Below, in pieces: positions 1-6,931 of a stretch of 7,567 nucleotides of DNA (position 1 is the stretch's first letter; every line of letters begins with the position of its first letter). The notes beneath the pieces are model-generated. The model did no database searches, was not told the origin of the DNA, and saw only the letters and a program-made list of their open reading frames with translations. The position numbers and the translations under genes are program-made. Where the stretch lies: contig DNFL01000179.1 of the NCBI GenBank assembly GCA_003486945.1, forward strand, positions 1 through 7,567. The letters run 5' to 3'. The stretch comes from Hyphomonas sp. (GTDB taxonomy: Bacteria; Pseudomonadota; Alphaproteobacteria; Caulobacterales; Hyphomonadaceae).

Positions 1-320
1 AGCGCCGCTTCGCTCTCGATCAATTCTGCGTGCGCCTGCTCACGCCGCACGCGCAAGGTCACCAGCGATTGCTCGGCCTTCGTCGCCTGCTCTTCCCGGC
101 GGCGCGCTTCCAGCGCCGCCGTCAGGAGATCGTTATCCAGCGTGCGCAGATCCGTTACGGCGGCCTGCCCTTCCTTTTCCAGCGCTGCCAGCTGCGTGAC
201 GGCCGCCTTGCGCTCGGCTTCCAGCGCCTCAAGCTCCGCGCGCGTGAACGTATCCGGCGCCACTGCCATCAGCAGGGGCACGAAAAGAAGGCTCGCAAGA
301 ACGACAGCAGGGCGGCGCAT
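1..320 (-). CDS. EnvC-like murein hydrolase activator (5' part only)
   Basis: Only the first 106 residues are in the window; the gene continues past the left edge. The start at 320 is fixed because the next in-frame codon block upstream reaches a TGA at 345-347 with no other ATG between. Residues 1-21 form a signal peptide (MRRP, then a hydrophobic stretch ending MAVA). From about residue 27 the chain is a charged heptad-like coiled coil rich in Ala, Glu, Leu and Arg (for example AELEALEAERKAAVTQLAAL). This layout is typical of the N-terminal half of periplasmic EnvC/M23-family proteins, whose C-terminal LytM domain activates amidases that split septal peptidoglycan. The LytM domain itself lies outside the window, so the assignment rests on the signal peptide and coiled coil alone. 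Other secreted coiled-coil proteins remain possible. It lies 65 bp downstream of the HEPN-like gene on the same strand and may be cotranscribed. Confidence 0.6.
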   Translation of the reverse strand, partial: MRRPAVVLASLLFVPLLMAVAPDTFTRAELEALEAERKAAVTQLAALEKEGQAAVTDLRTLDNDLLTAALEARRREEQATKAEQSLVTLRVRREQAHAELIESEAA

Positions 321-385
321 CCGGCAACCCTTGCCCGAGAAGCCTCACTTTGACGTTAATCGCGAGCGTCTTTCAAACACCGCCT

Positions 386-943
386 CTACCCGCGCAGCGC
401 GTTAAGGTCCTGGTAAAGTCCGGCGCATTGATCGGTCAAGAAAATATGCTGTACACGGAACGTTTTCACATCGAAGGCCGGCGCATGCACGGCCAGATGG
501 CTGATCACATCCAGCAGGGTTTCCGCATCCCGGAAAAAACTCTCCGGCGGCTCGGCGTCCAGCCCGTGCACGCCCGCATTGCGCAGGCTCACCACCCGCT
601 CAATGGCGTGCAGCCGTCCGGTCGTCAGCTCCAGCTTCTCCGGCGGCGAAAGATACTCCTGCGACCGCGCCCGGCGCAGCAACAACGATACGGGCGCCAC
701 CCGGTCATCCTGCGGCGGATCGAGCACCGCCTCCAGCGTCGCCGTGTCATATCCGGAAAGCGCCGCCACCAGCGCACATTGCAACGCGCTCACCATGCCC
801 ACCGCCACCCATCGCAGCCGCTGGCGATCTTCGCGCGCACCTTCCGCTTCCCGCCGCGCCAGCTTCAGCGCCTCGATCGCGCCGTCCAGCGCAAGGCGGA
901 TGCGCGTCTCGGGGTCTGAACTGACACTCGGATGATAATCCAT
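386..943 (-). CDS. Unknown protein with HEPN-like RNxxxH motif
   Basis: A 185-residue soluble protein with no signal peptide. I chose the ATG at 943 (MDYHPSV) over the longer open frame from 1018 because a GAGG sits 11 nt upstream of it and the longer frame would cover the palindrome at 1006-1024. The protein looks all-helical: helix about 12-45 (charged), about 45-65 (WVAVGMVSALQCALVAALSG), about 104-120, then RNAGVH at 121-126 and a final amphipathic helix at 133-153. An Arg-polar-x3-His motif before a last helix is the signature of HEPN nucleases and of HEPN-fold nucleotide-binding proteins; I infer, and cannot show, membership here. The family name is not known to me. Neighbours are the envC-like gene downstream and a divergent PepSY gene upstream. 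No toxin or antitoxin partner such as MNT or a nucleotidyltransferase is adjacent. Confidence 0.75.
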   Translation of the reverse strand: MDYHPSVSSDPETRIRLALDGAIEALKLARREAEGAREDRQRLRWVAVGMVSALQCALVAALSGYDTATLEAVLDPPQDDRVAPVSLLLRRARSQEYLSPPEKLELTTGRLHAIERVVSLRNAGVHGLDAEPPESFFRDAETLLDVISHLAVHAPAFDVKTFRVQHIFLTDQCAGLYQDLNALRG

Positions 944-1005
944 GGCATTCACTGCCTCGCAGGCCGCCGCGCGCTGATCAAGCCCCTTCCCCAAACTGAC
1001 AGCCC

Positions 1006-1024
1006 CCTGACAGCGCATGTCAGG
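1006..1024. promoter_or_regulatory. 19-bp perfect palindrome, operator-like
   Basis: CCTGACA (1006-1012) and TGTCAGG (1018-1024) are perfect inverted arms around a 5-nt centre, GCGCA. A further direct CTGACAG copy lies at 996-1002, ten to eleven bases upstream, about one helical turn. It sits in the divergent region between the HEPN-like gene and the PepSY gene, where a shared regulator could bind. It lacks a T-tract, so it does not look like a terminator. The regulator is unknown. Confidence 0.45.
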
Positions 1025-1099
1025 ACGCGCTCAGTGCCCAGCGCGTAAGTCCTCAGCAAGGCCGGAACGCTCCGGTATCAAAGCAGGAAGGAACTCCAC

Positions 1100-1402
1100 A
1101 TGAAACTTATCCTCGCCGCCCCGCTCGCCGCGCTTCTCCTCGCCGCGCCCGCGCCCCTCGCTCTCGCACAGGGCGCTGACGATTTCCTCGCCGCTCCGGC
1201 CACCGGCTCCGTCAGCCGCGAGGAAGCCCTCGACATCGCCCGCTCGAAAGGCATGACGCGTCTCAAGGAAATCGAGCGCGATGATGGCAAGTGGGAAATC
1301 GAAGGCTGCATGGCCAATGGCCGCGAAATCGAAATCGACATCCGCCGCAGCACGGGCGCCATAGTCAAGCTCGAGATCGACGATCACGACGACGATTGCT
1401 GA
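1100..1402 (+). CDS. Secreted PepSY-domain protein
   Basis: A 100-residue precursor. Residues 1-23 are a clear Sec signal peptide (MKLILAAPLAALLLAAPAPL, cleavage expected after ALA), leaving about 77 residues in the periplasm. Residues 38-95 match the PepSY layout: a short helix (VSREEALDIARSKG), then strands with the pattern GKWEIEG, NGREIEIDIRRSTGAIVKLE. PepSY domains are found as small periplasmic proteins and as propeptide-like or inhibitory modules; the ligand is generally unknown. The protein ends in an acidic tail (IDDHDDDC) and has only two cysteines, C70 and the C-terminal C100, which could pair or bind metal. The start is supported by AGGAAGGA at 1085-1092, 7 nt before the ATG. It faces the GNAT gene tail-to-tail with 4 bp between stop codons. 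Small PepSY proteins are often under two-component control, and the palindrome at 1006-1024 lies upstream. Confidence 0.88.
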   Translation: MKLILAAPLAALLLAAPAPLALAQGADDFLAAPATGSVSREEALDIARSKGMTRLKEIERDDGKWEIEGCMANGREIEIDIRRSTGAIVKLEIDDHDDDC

Positions 1403-1406
1403 TCCT

Positions 1407-1949
1407 TCAGCCAACCCGGCGCGCGCGCCATGCTTCCGCCGTCTGTCCGTACACGTCCCAAACCGTGTGCGGCACAGGCGGTGGCGCCACGGCCTCTCTC
1501 AGCTTGCGAGAACCCAGCCGCTCGGCCACCTTGATCGAGGGCGCATTCTTCGGATCGATACAGTGGATGATCTCGTCCCAGCCGAGAATATCGACCGCAT
1601 AGTCCATCGCTGCACTCGCGCCTTCGATGGCATAGCCCCTGCCCTGCGCGGACTTCAGGAAACCCCAGCCCACTTCCGTGCCCGGCCAGCCTTCCGGCTG
1701 CCAGGGCCCCAGCCGGCCAATCCACTGCCCGCTCGCTTTCTCCACCACCGAGAACATCGAGAAGCCGCGGATCGTCCAGGCCCCCGACAGCACGCACAGC
1801 GTCCGCCATACAGTCTCGCGCGGCTGCACGCCGCCGATGAACCGCGCCGTCTCCTCATCCGCCATCAGCGCGCAGAAGCCTTCATAATCCTCCGCCCGCG
1901 GAGGACGAAGGATCAGGCGCGGCGTTTCAATGACAGGGCCGGAAGCCAT
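1407..1949 (-). CDS. GNAT acetyltransferase, RimJ/RimL type
   Basis: A 180-residue cytosolic acetyl-CoA-dependent N-acetyltransferase. It starts with the hallmark ETPRLILRP (residues 8-16) of the RimJ/RimL branch (Acetyltransf_3 type), has the central strand TEVGWGF (91-97), and carries the acetyl-CoA pyrophosphate-binding loop QGRGYA (102-107), a Q/RxxGxG/A match, followed by helix EGASAAMDYA. The C-terminal IDPKNAPSIKVAERLG (131-146) is the usual N-x-x-S-x-x-x-x-x-k-l-G segment. Length is normal and the domain looks intact. The acceptor substrate cannot be predicted: members modify ribosomal protein N-termini, small amines or antibiotics. The ATG lies 6 nt after the mdh stop codon with only a weak ribosome-binding site, so it is probably translated from the mdh message by coupling. 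Sure of the fold, unsure of the role. Confidence 0.92.
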   Translation of the reverse strand: MASGPVIETPRLILRPPRAEDYEGFCALMADEETARFIGGVQPRETVWRTLCVLSGAWTIRGFSMFSVVEKASGQWIGRLGPWQPEGWPGTEVGWGFLKSAQGRGYAIEGASAAMDYAVDILGWDEIIHCIDPKNAPSIKVAERLGSRKLREAVAPPPVPHTVWDVYGQTAEAWRARRVG

Positions 1950-1955
1950 GCGGGA

Positions 1956-3835
<1,880 letters not shown>

Positions 3836-3888
3836 CGTTTGTTGAACCCTTTCTTTGATCGCAGACGCCCTCCGGGCGCTGTTTGAGC

Positions 3889-3919
3889 AATATATGGATG
3901 CCTTCGCCGCGCTCCGCAA
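3889..3919 (-). promoter_or_regulatory. Weak candidate promoter for the Bax inhibitor-1 gene
   Basis: On the minus strand TTGCGG (3919-3914) and TATATT (3894-3889) are 19 nt apart, longer than the ideal 17. The -10-like element lies about 54 nt before the ATG. A small GC hairpin (GCGCCC-GGA-GGGCGT, about 3866-3880) would sit in the leader. It is the only reasonable -10 near the gene, but the evidence is thin. Confidence 0.25.
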
Positions 3920-4037
3920 CAGAATCCGGACCCGCCAGTCCCTCACATTTCAGTCAGGGGTTTCAGCGCTTCCGCATGGGCACCTCAAAATCACTCAAAC
4001 ATTCATTTGGAAATATTTGAAACACCAAGAAAAAGTC

Positions 4038-4058
4038 TTGCGAATACAAATATCGCAA
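4038..4058. promoter_or_regulatory. Inverted repeat TTGCGA-N9-TCGCAA
   Basis: Arms TTGCGA (4038-4043) and TCGCAA (4053-4058) around an AT-only-but-one centre make a 21-bp dyad with an operator-like form. Read on the minus strand the same hairpin is followed by GACTTTTTCTT, so it could instead be a weak minus-strand terminator or a structured RNA end. The sequence does not decide between these. Confidence 0.35.
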
Positions 4059-4100
4059 CAGTCTCGGATTTGTAATTTGCAATACGCCAGCCACTCGCGC

Positions 4101-4120
4101 CAGTGAACGGCTAATCACTG
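4101..4120. promoter_or_regulatory. Inverted repeat next to the -35 box
   Basis: CAGTGA (4101-4106) and TCACTG (4115-4120) are perfect 6-bp arms 8 nt apart. The right arm directly touches the TTGACT -35 candidate at 4121, the position where an activator or repressor of the DUF2853 promoter would bind. The regulator is not known. Confidence 0.42.
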
Positions 4121-4149
4121 TTGACTCGCACCTTAGGCGAACATAAAGG
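4121..4149 (+). promoter_or_regulatory. Candidate promoter of the DUF2853 gene
   Basis: TTGACT (4121-4126), a spacer of exactly 17 nt and TAAAGG (4144-4149). The -35 is near consensus; the -10 is poor. Transcription would begin near 4156 and leave a leader of about 60 nt. A competing TTGGAT/TATAAA pair (4176-4181, 4201-4206) has a 19-nt spacer and would start transcription inside the ribosome-binding site, so I prefer the upstream pair. Confidence 0.45.
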
Positions 4150-4172
4150 CGGATTCAGGCTGTGTTATCCGC
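4149..4172. promoter_or_regulatory. Inverted repeat over the predicted transcription start
   Basis: GCGGAT (4149-4154) and ATCCGC (4167-4172) are perfect 6-bp arms 12 nt apart. With the promoter above, the dyad spans the predicted start site, a common repressor position. If transcription starts further upstream it could form a leader hairpin instead. Confidence 0.35.
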
Positions 4173-4216
4173 AGTTTGGATCGTGAGTAAAAGCCACAGC
4201 TATAAAGGGGAAAAAC

Positions 4217-4549
4217 ATGGCTGATGCATCGGCGTATGCCGAGAATATCAAGAAGTATGCAAAAAATTACAATAAACCTGCCGCCGAGAAAATCGTCGGG
4301 CACCTTGGCATTGCCCTGCGCAACAAGGACTCGTCGATCGTGGCGTGCAGCGATGATGGAGAACTCGACCGGATCCGTGAGAAATGGTGCCGCACCAAAC
4401 TCGGACTGGCGCACAATCAACAGGAACTCGACGCTGGCATCCAGGCTATCTGCGAGAAGATGAAGGCCGAGGGGGGCCAGAAATCTCGCGTGACCTTCTA
4501 CTACCTGCTGGCCGAACACTTCGGCAAACTCGAAGCCCTCGCCGGCTAA
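4217..4549 (+). CDS. DUF2853 family protein
   Basis: A 110-residue soluble, mostly helical protein without signal peptide or membrane segment. It matches the DUF2853 pattern along its whole length: AEKIVGHLGIALRNKDSSIVACSDDGELDRIREKWCRTKLGL in the first two thirds (residues 23-64) and the highly conserved end KSRVTFYYLLAEHFGKL (88-104). The family is widespread in Proteobacteria and its biochemical role is unknown to me; nothing here shows an active site. Three cysteines are present (C44, C58, C79). AAAGGGG at 4204-4210 sits 6 nt before the ATG, a strong ribosome-binding site. With a candidate promoter at 4121-4149 and an intrinsic terminator at 4587-4613, it looks like a single-gene transcription unit with strong expression signals. 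The first codons are AT-richer than nearby genes, which may help translation start. Confidence 0.92.
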   Translation: MADASAYAENIKKYAKNYNKPAAEKIVGHLGIALRNKDSSIVACSDDGELDRIREKWCRTKLGLAHNQQELDAGIQAICEKMKAEGGQKSRVTFYYLLAEHFGKLEALAG

Positions 4550-4586
4550 TTGCCGGCAGCCATAATATCCTGAGAGAGCGACTTCG

Positions 4587-4613
4587 ACCCGGCCAACAGC
4601 CGGGTTTCTTTTT
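4587..4613 (+). terminator. Intrinsic terminator after the DUF2853 gene
   Basis: A 7-bp GC-rich stem, ACCCGGC (4587-4593) and GCCGGGT (4599-4605), with loop CAACA, followed by TTCTTTTT (4606-4613). This is a textbook rho-independent terminator 37 bp after the stop codon. It ends only about 30 bp before the thpR start. Confidence 0.9.
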
Positions 4614-4644
4614 GCCCGCCGCCATGCTCAACACTGGCGCCGTC

Positions 4645-5220
4645 ATGCTCCGCCTCTTCGCCGCCCTGCCGGTGCCGCCGGAAGTCTCCCGGCCGCTCCT
4701 GACGCTCCAGAAAGATCTACCCGGCGCCAGCTGGCGGCCGGAGGAAAACTTCCACATCACCCTCTGCTTCTATGGCGAACTCAGCCATGGCGAAGCGCGC
4801 GACCTAGACGACCTGCTCGGCGCCGTTGACCGCCCCGCCTTCGAGATCGCCCTCGAAGGCGCCGGCTGGTTCGGCCGGCGCGAGCCCACCGCCGTCTGGG
4901 CCCGCGTGCGCGAAAGCGACGAGCTCAGAGCCCTTGCCAGCCAGTGCGAACGCGCCGCGCGCCGCCTCGGCATCGCCCTTGAGAAACGCCCCTTCACCCC
5001 GCACATCACGCTCGCTTACTGCCACGGCACGCCGCTGGACGAGGCCCGCGCCTGGACCGAACGCCACCAGGCGCACCGCAGCCCGCCCTGGCAGGCGAGC
5101 CACTTCCACCTCTATTCCAGCCAGTCCCGCTCCGGCGGCCCCTCGCGCTATATCGCCGAGGCCGACTATCCCCTCTCCGGGCCCCTCTCCGGCTTCACCG
5201 CGCCTGAAGGAATGTGTTGA
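4645..5220 (+). CDS. thpR: RNA 2',3'-cyclic phosphodiesterase
   Basis: A 191-residue cytosolic enzyme of the 2H phosphoesterase superfamily, which opens 2',3'-cyclic phosphate RNA ends to 2'-phosphate; the family also has 2'-5' RNA ligase activity in vitro. Both catalytic motifs are present: HITL at 37-40 (H37, T39) and HITL at 120-123 (H120, T122). The N-terminus MLRLFAALPVPPEV matches the usual start MRLFvAi, so I chose the ATG at 4645. An in-frame ATG at 4624 (adding MLNTGAV) is possible, and neither has a good ribosome-binding site. The open frame reaches back into the DUF2853 gene, but that part is a shadow. The terminator at 4587-4613 lies just before it, so it needs its own promoter, which I cannot see, or relies on read-through. 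Its last 26 bp overlap the end of the convergent DUF6445 gene. The substrate in vivo is unknown. Confidence 0.94.
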   Translation: MLRLFAALPVPPEVSRPLLTLQKDLPGASWRPEENFHITLCFYGELSHGEARDLDDLLGAVDRPAFEIALEGAGWFGRREPTAVWARVRESDELRALASQCERAARRLGIALEKRPFTPHITLAYCHGTPLDEARAWTERHQAHRSPPWQASHFHLYSSQSRSGGPSRYIAEADYPLSGPLSGFTAPEGMC

Positions 5221-5875
5221 TCGTTAGCCGCCCGGCTCGCGGATCGTCCGAAAAGCCGAAGTCTTCCGGGATCGTCCCGGAATGCAGCGTCCAGCCGCGA
5301 TAGATCACCAGCCGGTTGAACACCGCGTCGACACGGTAGGTCTGTTCGAACTGCGCCGTGTCGCCGCGCAGATAGTCCGCACCCGGAAGACCGCCGCGCG
5401 CTGTCTCCGCCTCGATCATCTCAGCATAGTCCGCCATCCGCGACAAGCTCACCGTCTCGAAGCCGCTCGCCCGGTGCCGGTAAAACGCCGTGCCGCCCTG
5501 CGCCCCCGCGCACAGGTAATGCAGCACCGCAATGCGGCCCGCATCGGTCGAATCGAAATGCGGCAGGCGCTGGATCGGCCGCAGCGCTTCCGGCCGCGTC
5601 GTAACCAGCGAGTAATTGCACTCGACCAGGCTCGCGCCCCTCGCCAGCCCGAACACATTCGTCAGCACATCCTGCAGGATCGGCATGCGCTCGCCGAGAT
5701 AATTGGCATCGGCCGGCGCACGCACGCCCGGATAGTGCGGCCCCAGCTGCGTATAGCTCTTGCCGGCCGCCGTCTCGACCAGCCCCGCCGGGTCCGAACT
5801 GAACTCATCGATAATGACAATCGGCTCGCGCTCATGCCCGATCCGCCCGATCACCGGAGACGGCGCCGTCGTCAT
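5195..5875 (-). CDS. DUF6445 family protein, 2OG/Fe(II)-oxygenase-like
   Basis: A 226-residue cytosolic protein. Sequence pattern and length match DUF6445. Residues consistent with the double-stranded beta-helix oxygenase fold are visible: PHFDS with H106-x-D108 and a distal H198 in RGWTLHSG as the iron-binding triad, and R216 in RLTINTFL in the place where 2-oxoglutarate is held. GGTAFYRHR (127-135) between them is a typical strand-turn of such enzymes, as in prolyl-hydroxylase-like proteins. Enzyme activity is inferred; the substrate is unknown. DUF6445 genes are often found near flavin-dependent tryptophan halogenase-like, SapC and cupin-like genes with TonB receptors in Caulobacterales and sphingomonads, but no such genes are here. 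The start at 5875 is fixed by GGGGAGGG 7 nt upstream; the longer frame from 5923 has no such signal. Its 3' end overlaps thpR. Confidence 0.82.
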   Translation of the reverse strand: MTTAPSPVIGRIGHEREPIVIIDEFSSDPAGLVETAAGKSYTQLGPHYPGVRAPADANYLGERMPILQDVLTNVFGLARGASLVECNYSLVTTRPEALRPIQRLPHFDSTDAGRIAVLHYLCAGAQGGTAFYRHRASGFETVSLSRMADYAEMIEAETARGGLPGADYLRGDTAQFEQTYRVDAVFNRLVIYRGWTLHSGTIPEDFGFSDDPRAGRLTINTFLQAR

Positions 5876-5882
5876 GCAGATG

Positions 5883-5890
5883 CCCTCCCC
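5883..5890 (-). promoter_or_regulatory. Ribosome-binding site fixing the DUF6445 start
   Basis: GGGGAGGG on the minus strand lies 7 nt before the ATG at 5875. It selects this start over the in-frame ATG at 5923, which has no purine-rich element at the right distance. Confidence 0.7.
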
Positions 5891-5997
5891 GTGCGCTGCG
5901 CCAACTTCTAGGCGAGCCGCCACCCCCCATCAACGCCCGCACTGCTATCGGCACGGGATGTGCCGGAGATGAAACCATCGATGGGGTTGCGCTTGCG

Positions 5998-6086
5998 GCC
6001 CTGACCCGGGCCAACGTGAACGAAGCGATACGGGATTAACCACAGCCCTGAGCCGGGTCCATCTGAGCGCAGCAATACGGGATCAA
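5998..6086. repeat. Two-copy imperfect tandem repeat, period 47 bp
   Basis: The 42-bp units at 5998-6039 and 6045-6086 match at 33 of 42 positions by eye, with 5 unrelated bases between. Shared blocks are GCCCTGA, CCGGG, TGA, and the strongest, ATACGGGAT followed by AA. The copies lie just past the 3' end of the tRNA-Leu gene, in the stretch 5876-6094 where I see no gene. A small hairpin CGGCAC-GGGAT-GTGCCG (5949-5965) lies next to them. They do not resemble the tRNA 3' end, so they are not obvious attachment-site copies. Function unknown. Confidence 0.6.
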
Positions 6087-6094
6087 AACAAAGG

Positions 6095-6178
6095 TGGTGC
6101 CCCTGGCCGGACTTGAACCAGCACTCCTTTCGGAAGCGGATTTTGAATCCGCCGCGTCTACCATTTCACCACAGGGGC
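6095..6178 (-). tRNA. tRNA-Leu (CAA)
   Basis: An 84-nt gene with CCA encoded. The acceptor arms GCCCCTG and CAGGGGC pair perfectly, with discriminator A. The D-arm contains GGTAGACGC; the anticodon stem GCGGA/TCCGC holds the loop TTCAAAA, giving anticodon CAA, which reads leucine UUG codons. A long variable arm (TTCCGAAAGGAGT) marks a class II tRNA, and the T-arm is GCTGG-TTCAAGT-CCGGC. Just after the CCA the transcript would run into CCTTTGTTTT, a plausible terminator tract. UUG is a rare codon in such GC-rich genomes. Confidence 0.98.
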
Positions 6179-6223
6179 TGCCCGGGAGGGTGAGCGGCTC
6201 TCCTGCCTGACGGGTAAGTGATA

Positions 6224-6229
6224 TGTCAA
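6224..6229 (-). promoter_or_regulatory. -35 box of the tRNA-Leu promoter
   Basis: A perfect TTGACA on the minus strand, 45 nt upstream of the tRNA 5' end. Transcription would start about 10-16 nt before the mature tRNA, a normal distance. The -10 at a 17-nt spacing (GCAGGA) is not recognisable, so only the -35 is confidently seen. Confidence 0.45.
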
Positions 6230-6255
6230 TCTCCCGCTGCTAGGCCCCGTCTGCT

Positions 6256-6882
6256 ATGACCCCGCCCATGACCCCAGCCGCCGAAACCCGCACCCTCCTG
6301 CAGACCATCGAGCAGATGGCCGCCGCCGCCCCGGAGGAAGGCTTCACCTTAAGCGAAATCTTCGACCAGCTGGACGAGAGCGCGTTCGGCGCCACGCTGT
6401 TCCTGCTGGCCCTGCCCTGCTGCATCCCCTTCCTCTACATCGTGCCGCAGATCGTTGCCGTGCCGATGATGGCGCTCGCCGTGCAGATGTTCCTCGGCCG
6501 GGAAGAGCCCTGGCTGCCCTCAGGCCTCGCCCGCCGCCGCATCGACAAGGCCGGCCTCACCGCCATGGCCACCGGAGGGCGCAAATGGTTCGGCTGGATC
6601 GAGGCGCTGATCCGCCCGCGCCTCAGCTTCATCACCGGTCCGCGGTCCGAACAGGTCGTCGGCGCCTTTCTCGTGTTTTTCTGCTGTTCCATTCTCGTGC
6701 CTCTGCCGGGCACCAACACCGTGCCGGGCTTTGCCGTCGCCATCGCCTCTTTCGGCCTGATGCAGAAGGATGGGCTCGCGGTCATCGCCGGCCTCATCCT
6801 CGGCGTCGCCTGGATCGGTATGCTGATCTTCGGCGCCTTCACCGGCCTCGGCTTCCTCGCTGGCGTCCTCACCGGTTCGTGA
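6256..6882 (+). CDS. ExoD family exopolysaccharide-related membrane protein
   Basis: A 208-residue inner-membrane protein. After a soluble N-terminus with TLSEIFDQL (31-39), hydrophobic segments lie at about 45-80, 134-168 and 174-203. Two Pro-rich helix-break-helix repeats are characteristic of ExoD: LALPCCIPFLYIVPQIVAVP (51-70) and LVPLPGTNTVPGFAVAI (147-163). ExoD was named for a Sinorhizobium mutant with altered exopolysaccharide and poor alkali tolerance and nodule invasion; the molecular function is unknown. In this organism only a membrane role linked to envelope or polysaccharide can be proposed. The ATG at 6256 and one at 6268 are both possible and neither has a clear ribosome-binding site. 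dsbB follows after 49 bp on the same strand, so the two are probably cotranscribed. No polysaccharide genes are nearby. Confidence 0.9.
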   Translation: MTPPMTPAAETRTLLQTIEQMAAAAPEEGFTLSEIFDQLDESAFGATLFLLALPCCIPFLYIVPQIVAVPMMALAVQMFLGREEPWLPSGLARRRIDKAGLTAMATGGRKWFGWIEALIRPRLSFITGPRSEQVVGAFLVFFCCSILVPLPGTNTVPGFAVAIASFGLMQKDGLAVIAGLILGVAWIGMLIFGAFTGLGFLAGVLTGS

Positions 6883-6931
6883 CGCTCCGCCGCATTGCGG
6901 CCAGCCCGGCGATGGCCTTCAACTCGCCGCC

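Larger units (their letters stand above)
3836..4216. other. 381-bp divergent AT-richer intergenic region
   Basis: No gene is supported here. The stretch from about 3980 to 4090 is clearly richer in A and T than the surrounding DNA, and the region separates the minus-strand Bax inhibitor-1 gene from the plus-strand DUF2853 gene. It contains several inverted repeats, entered separately, plus an interlocking pair TACAAAT (4045-4051) and ATTTGTA (4068-4074). Short open frames cross it but have no ribosome-binding site and no recognisable protein. Confidence 0.7.

Noticed and set aside
30..353. Plus-strand open frame of 107 codons at the left edge
   Set aside because: It mirrors the minus-strand envC-like coding region; that strand has a signal peptide and coiled coil, this one only Arg-rich sequence.
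350..919. Plus-strand open frame of 189 codons opposite the HEPN-like gene
   Set aside because: Arg/His/Gln-rich, no family pattern, no ribosome-binding site. The minus-strand frame has coherent helices and a plausible start.
1031..1414. Minus-strand open frame of 127 codons opposite the PepSY gene
   Set aside because: Antisense to a gene with signal peptide, good ribosome-binding site and recognisable domain.
4176..4206. TTGGAT and TATAAA as a promoter for DUF2853
   Set aside because: The spacer is 19 nt and the start would fall inside the ribosome-binding site, leaving no leader.
5282..5911. Plus-strand open frame of 209 codons opposite DUF6445
   Set aside because: Shadow of a gene with recognisable oxygenase residues; its own translation is Arg-rich and shows no domain.
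5951..5997. A third copy of the 47-bp repeat upstream of 5998
   Set aside because: Only ACGGGAT is shared and it is out of register (77 bp from the next copy), so this is not a real unit.
5949..6086. Attachment site or integrated element at tRNA-Leu
   Set aside because: The repeats beside the tRNA do not match its 3' end, and no integrase or phage gene is present.
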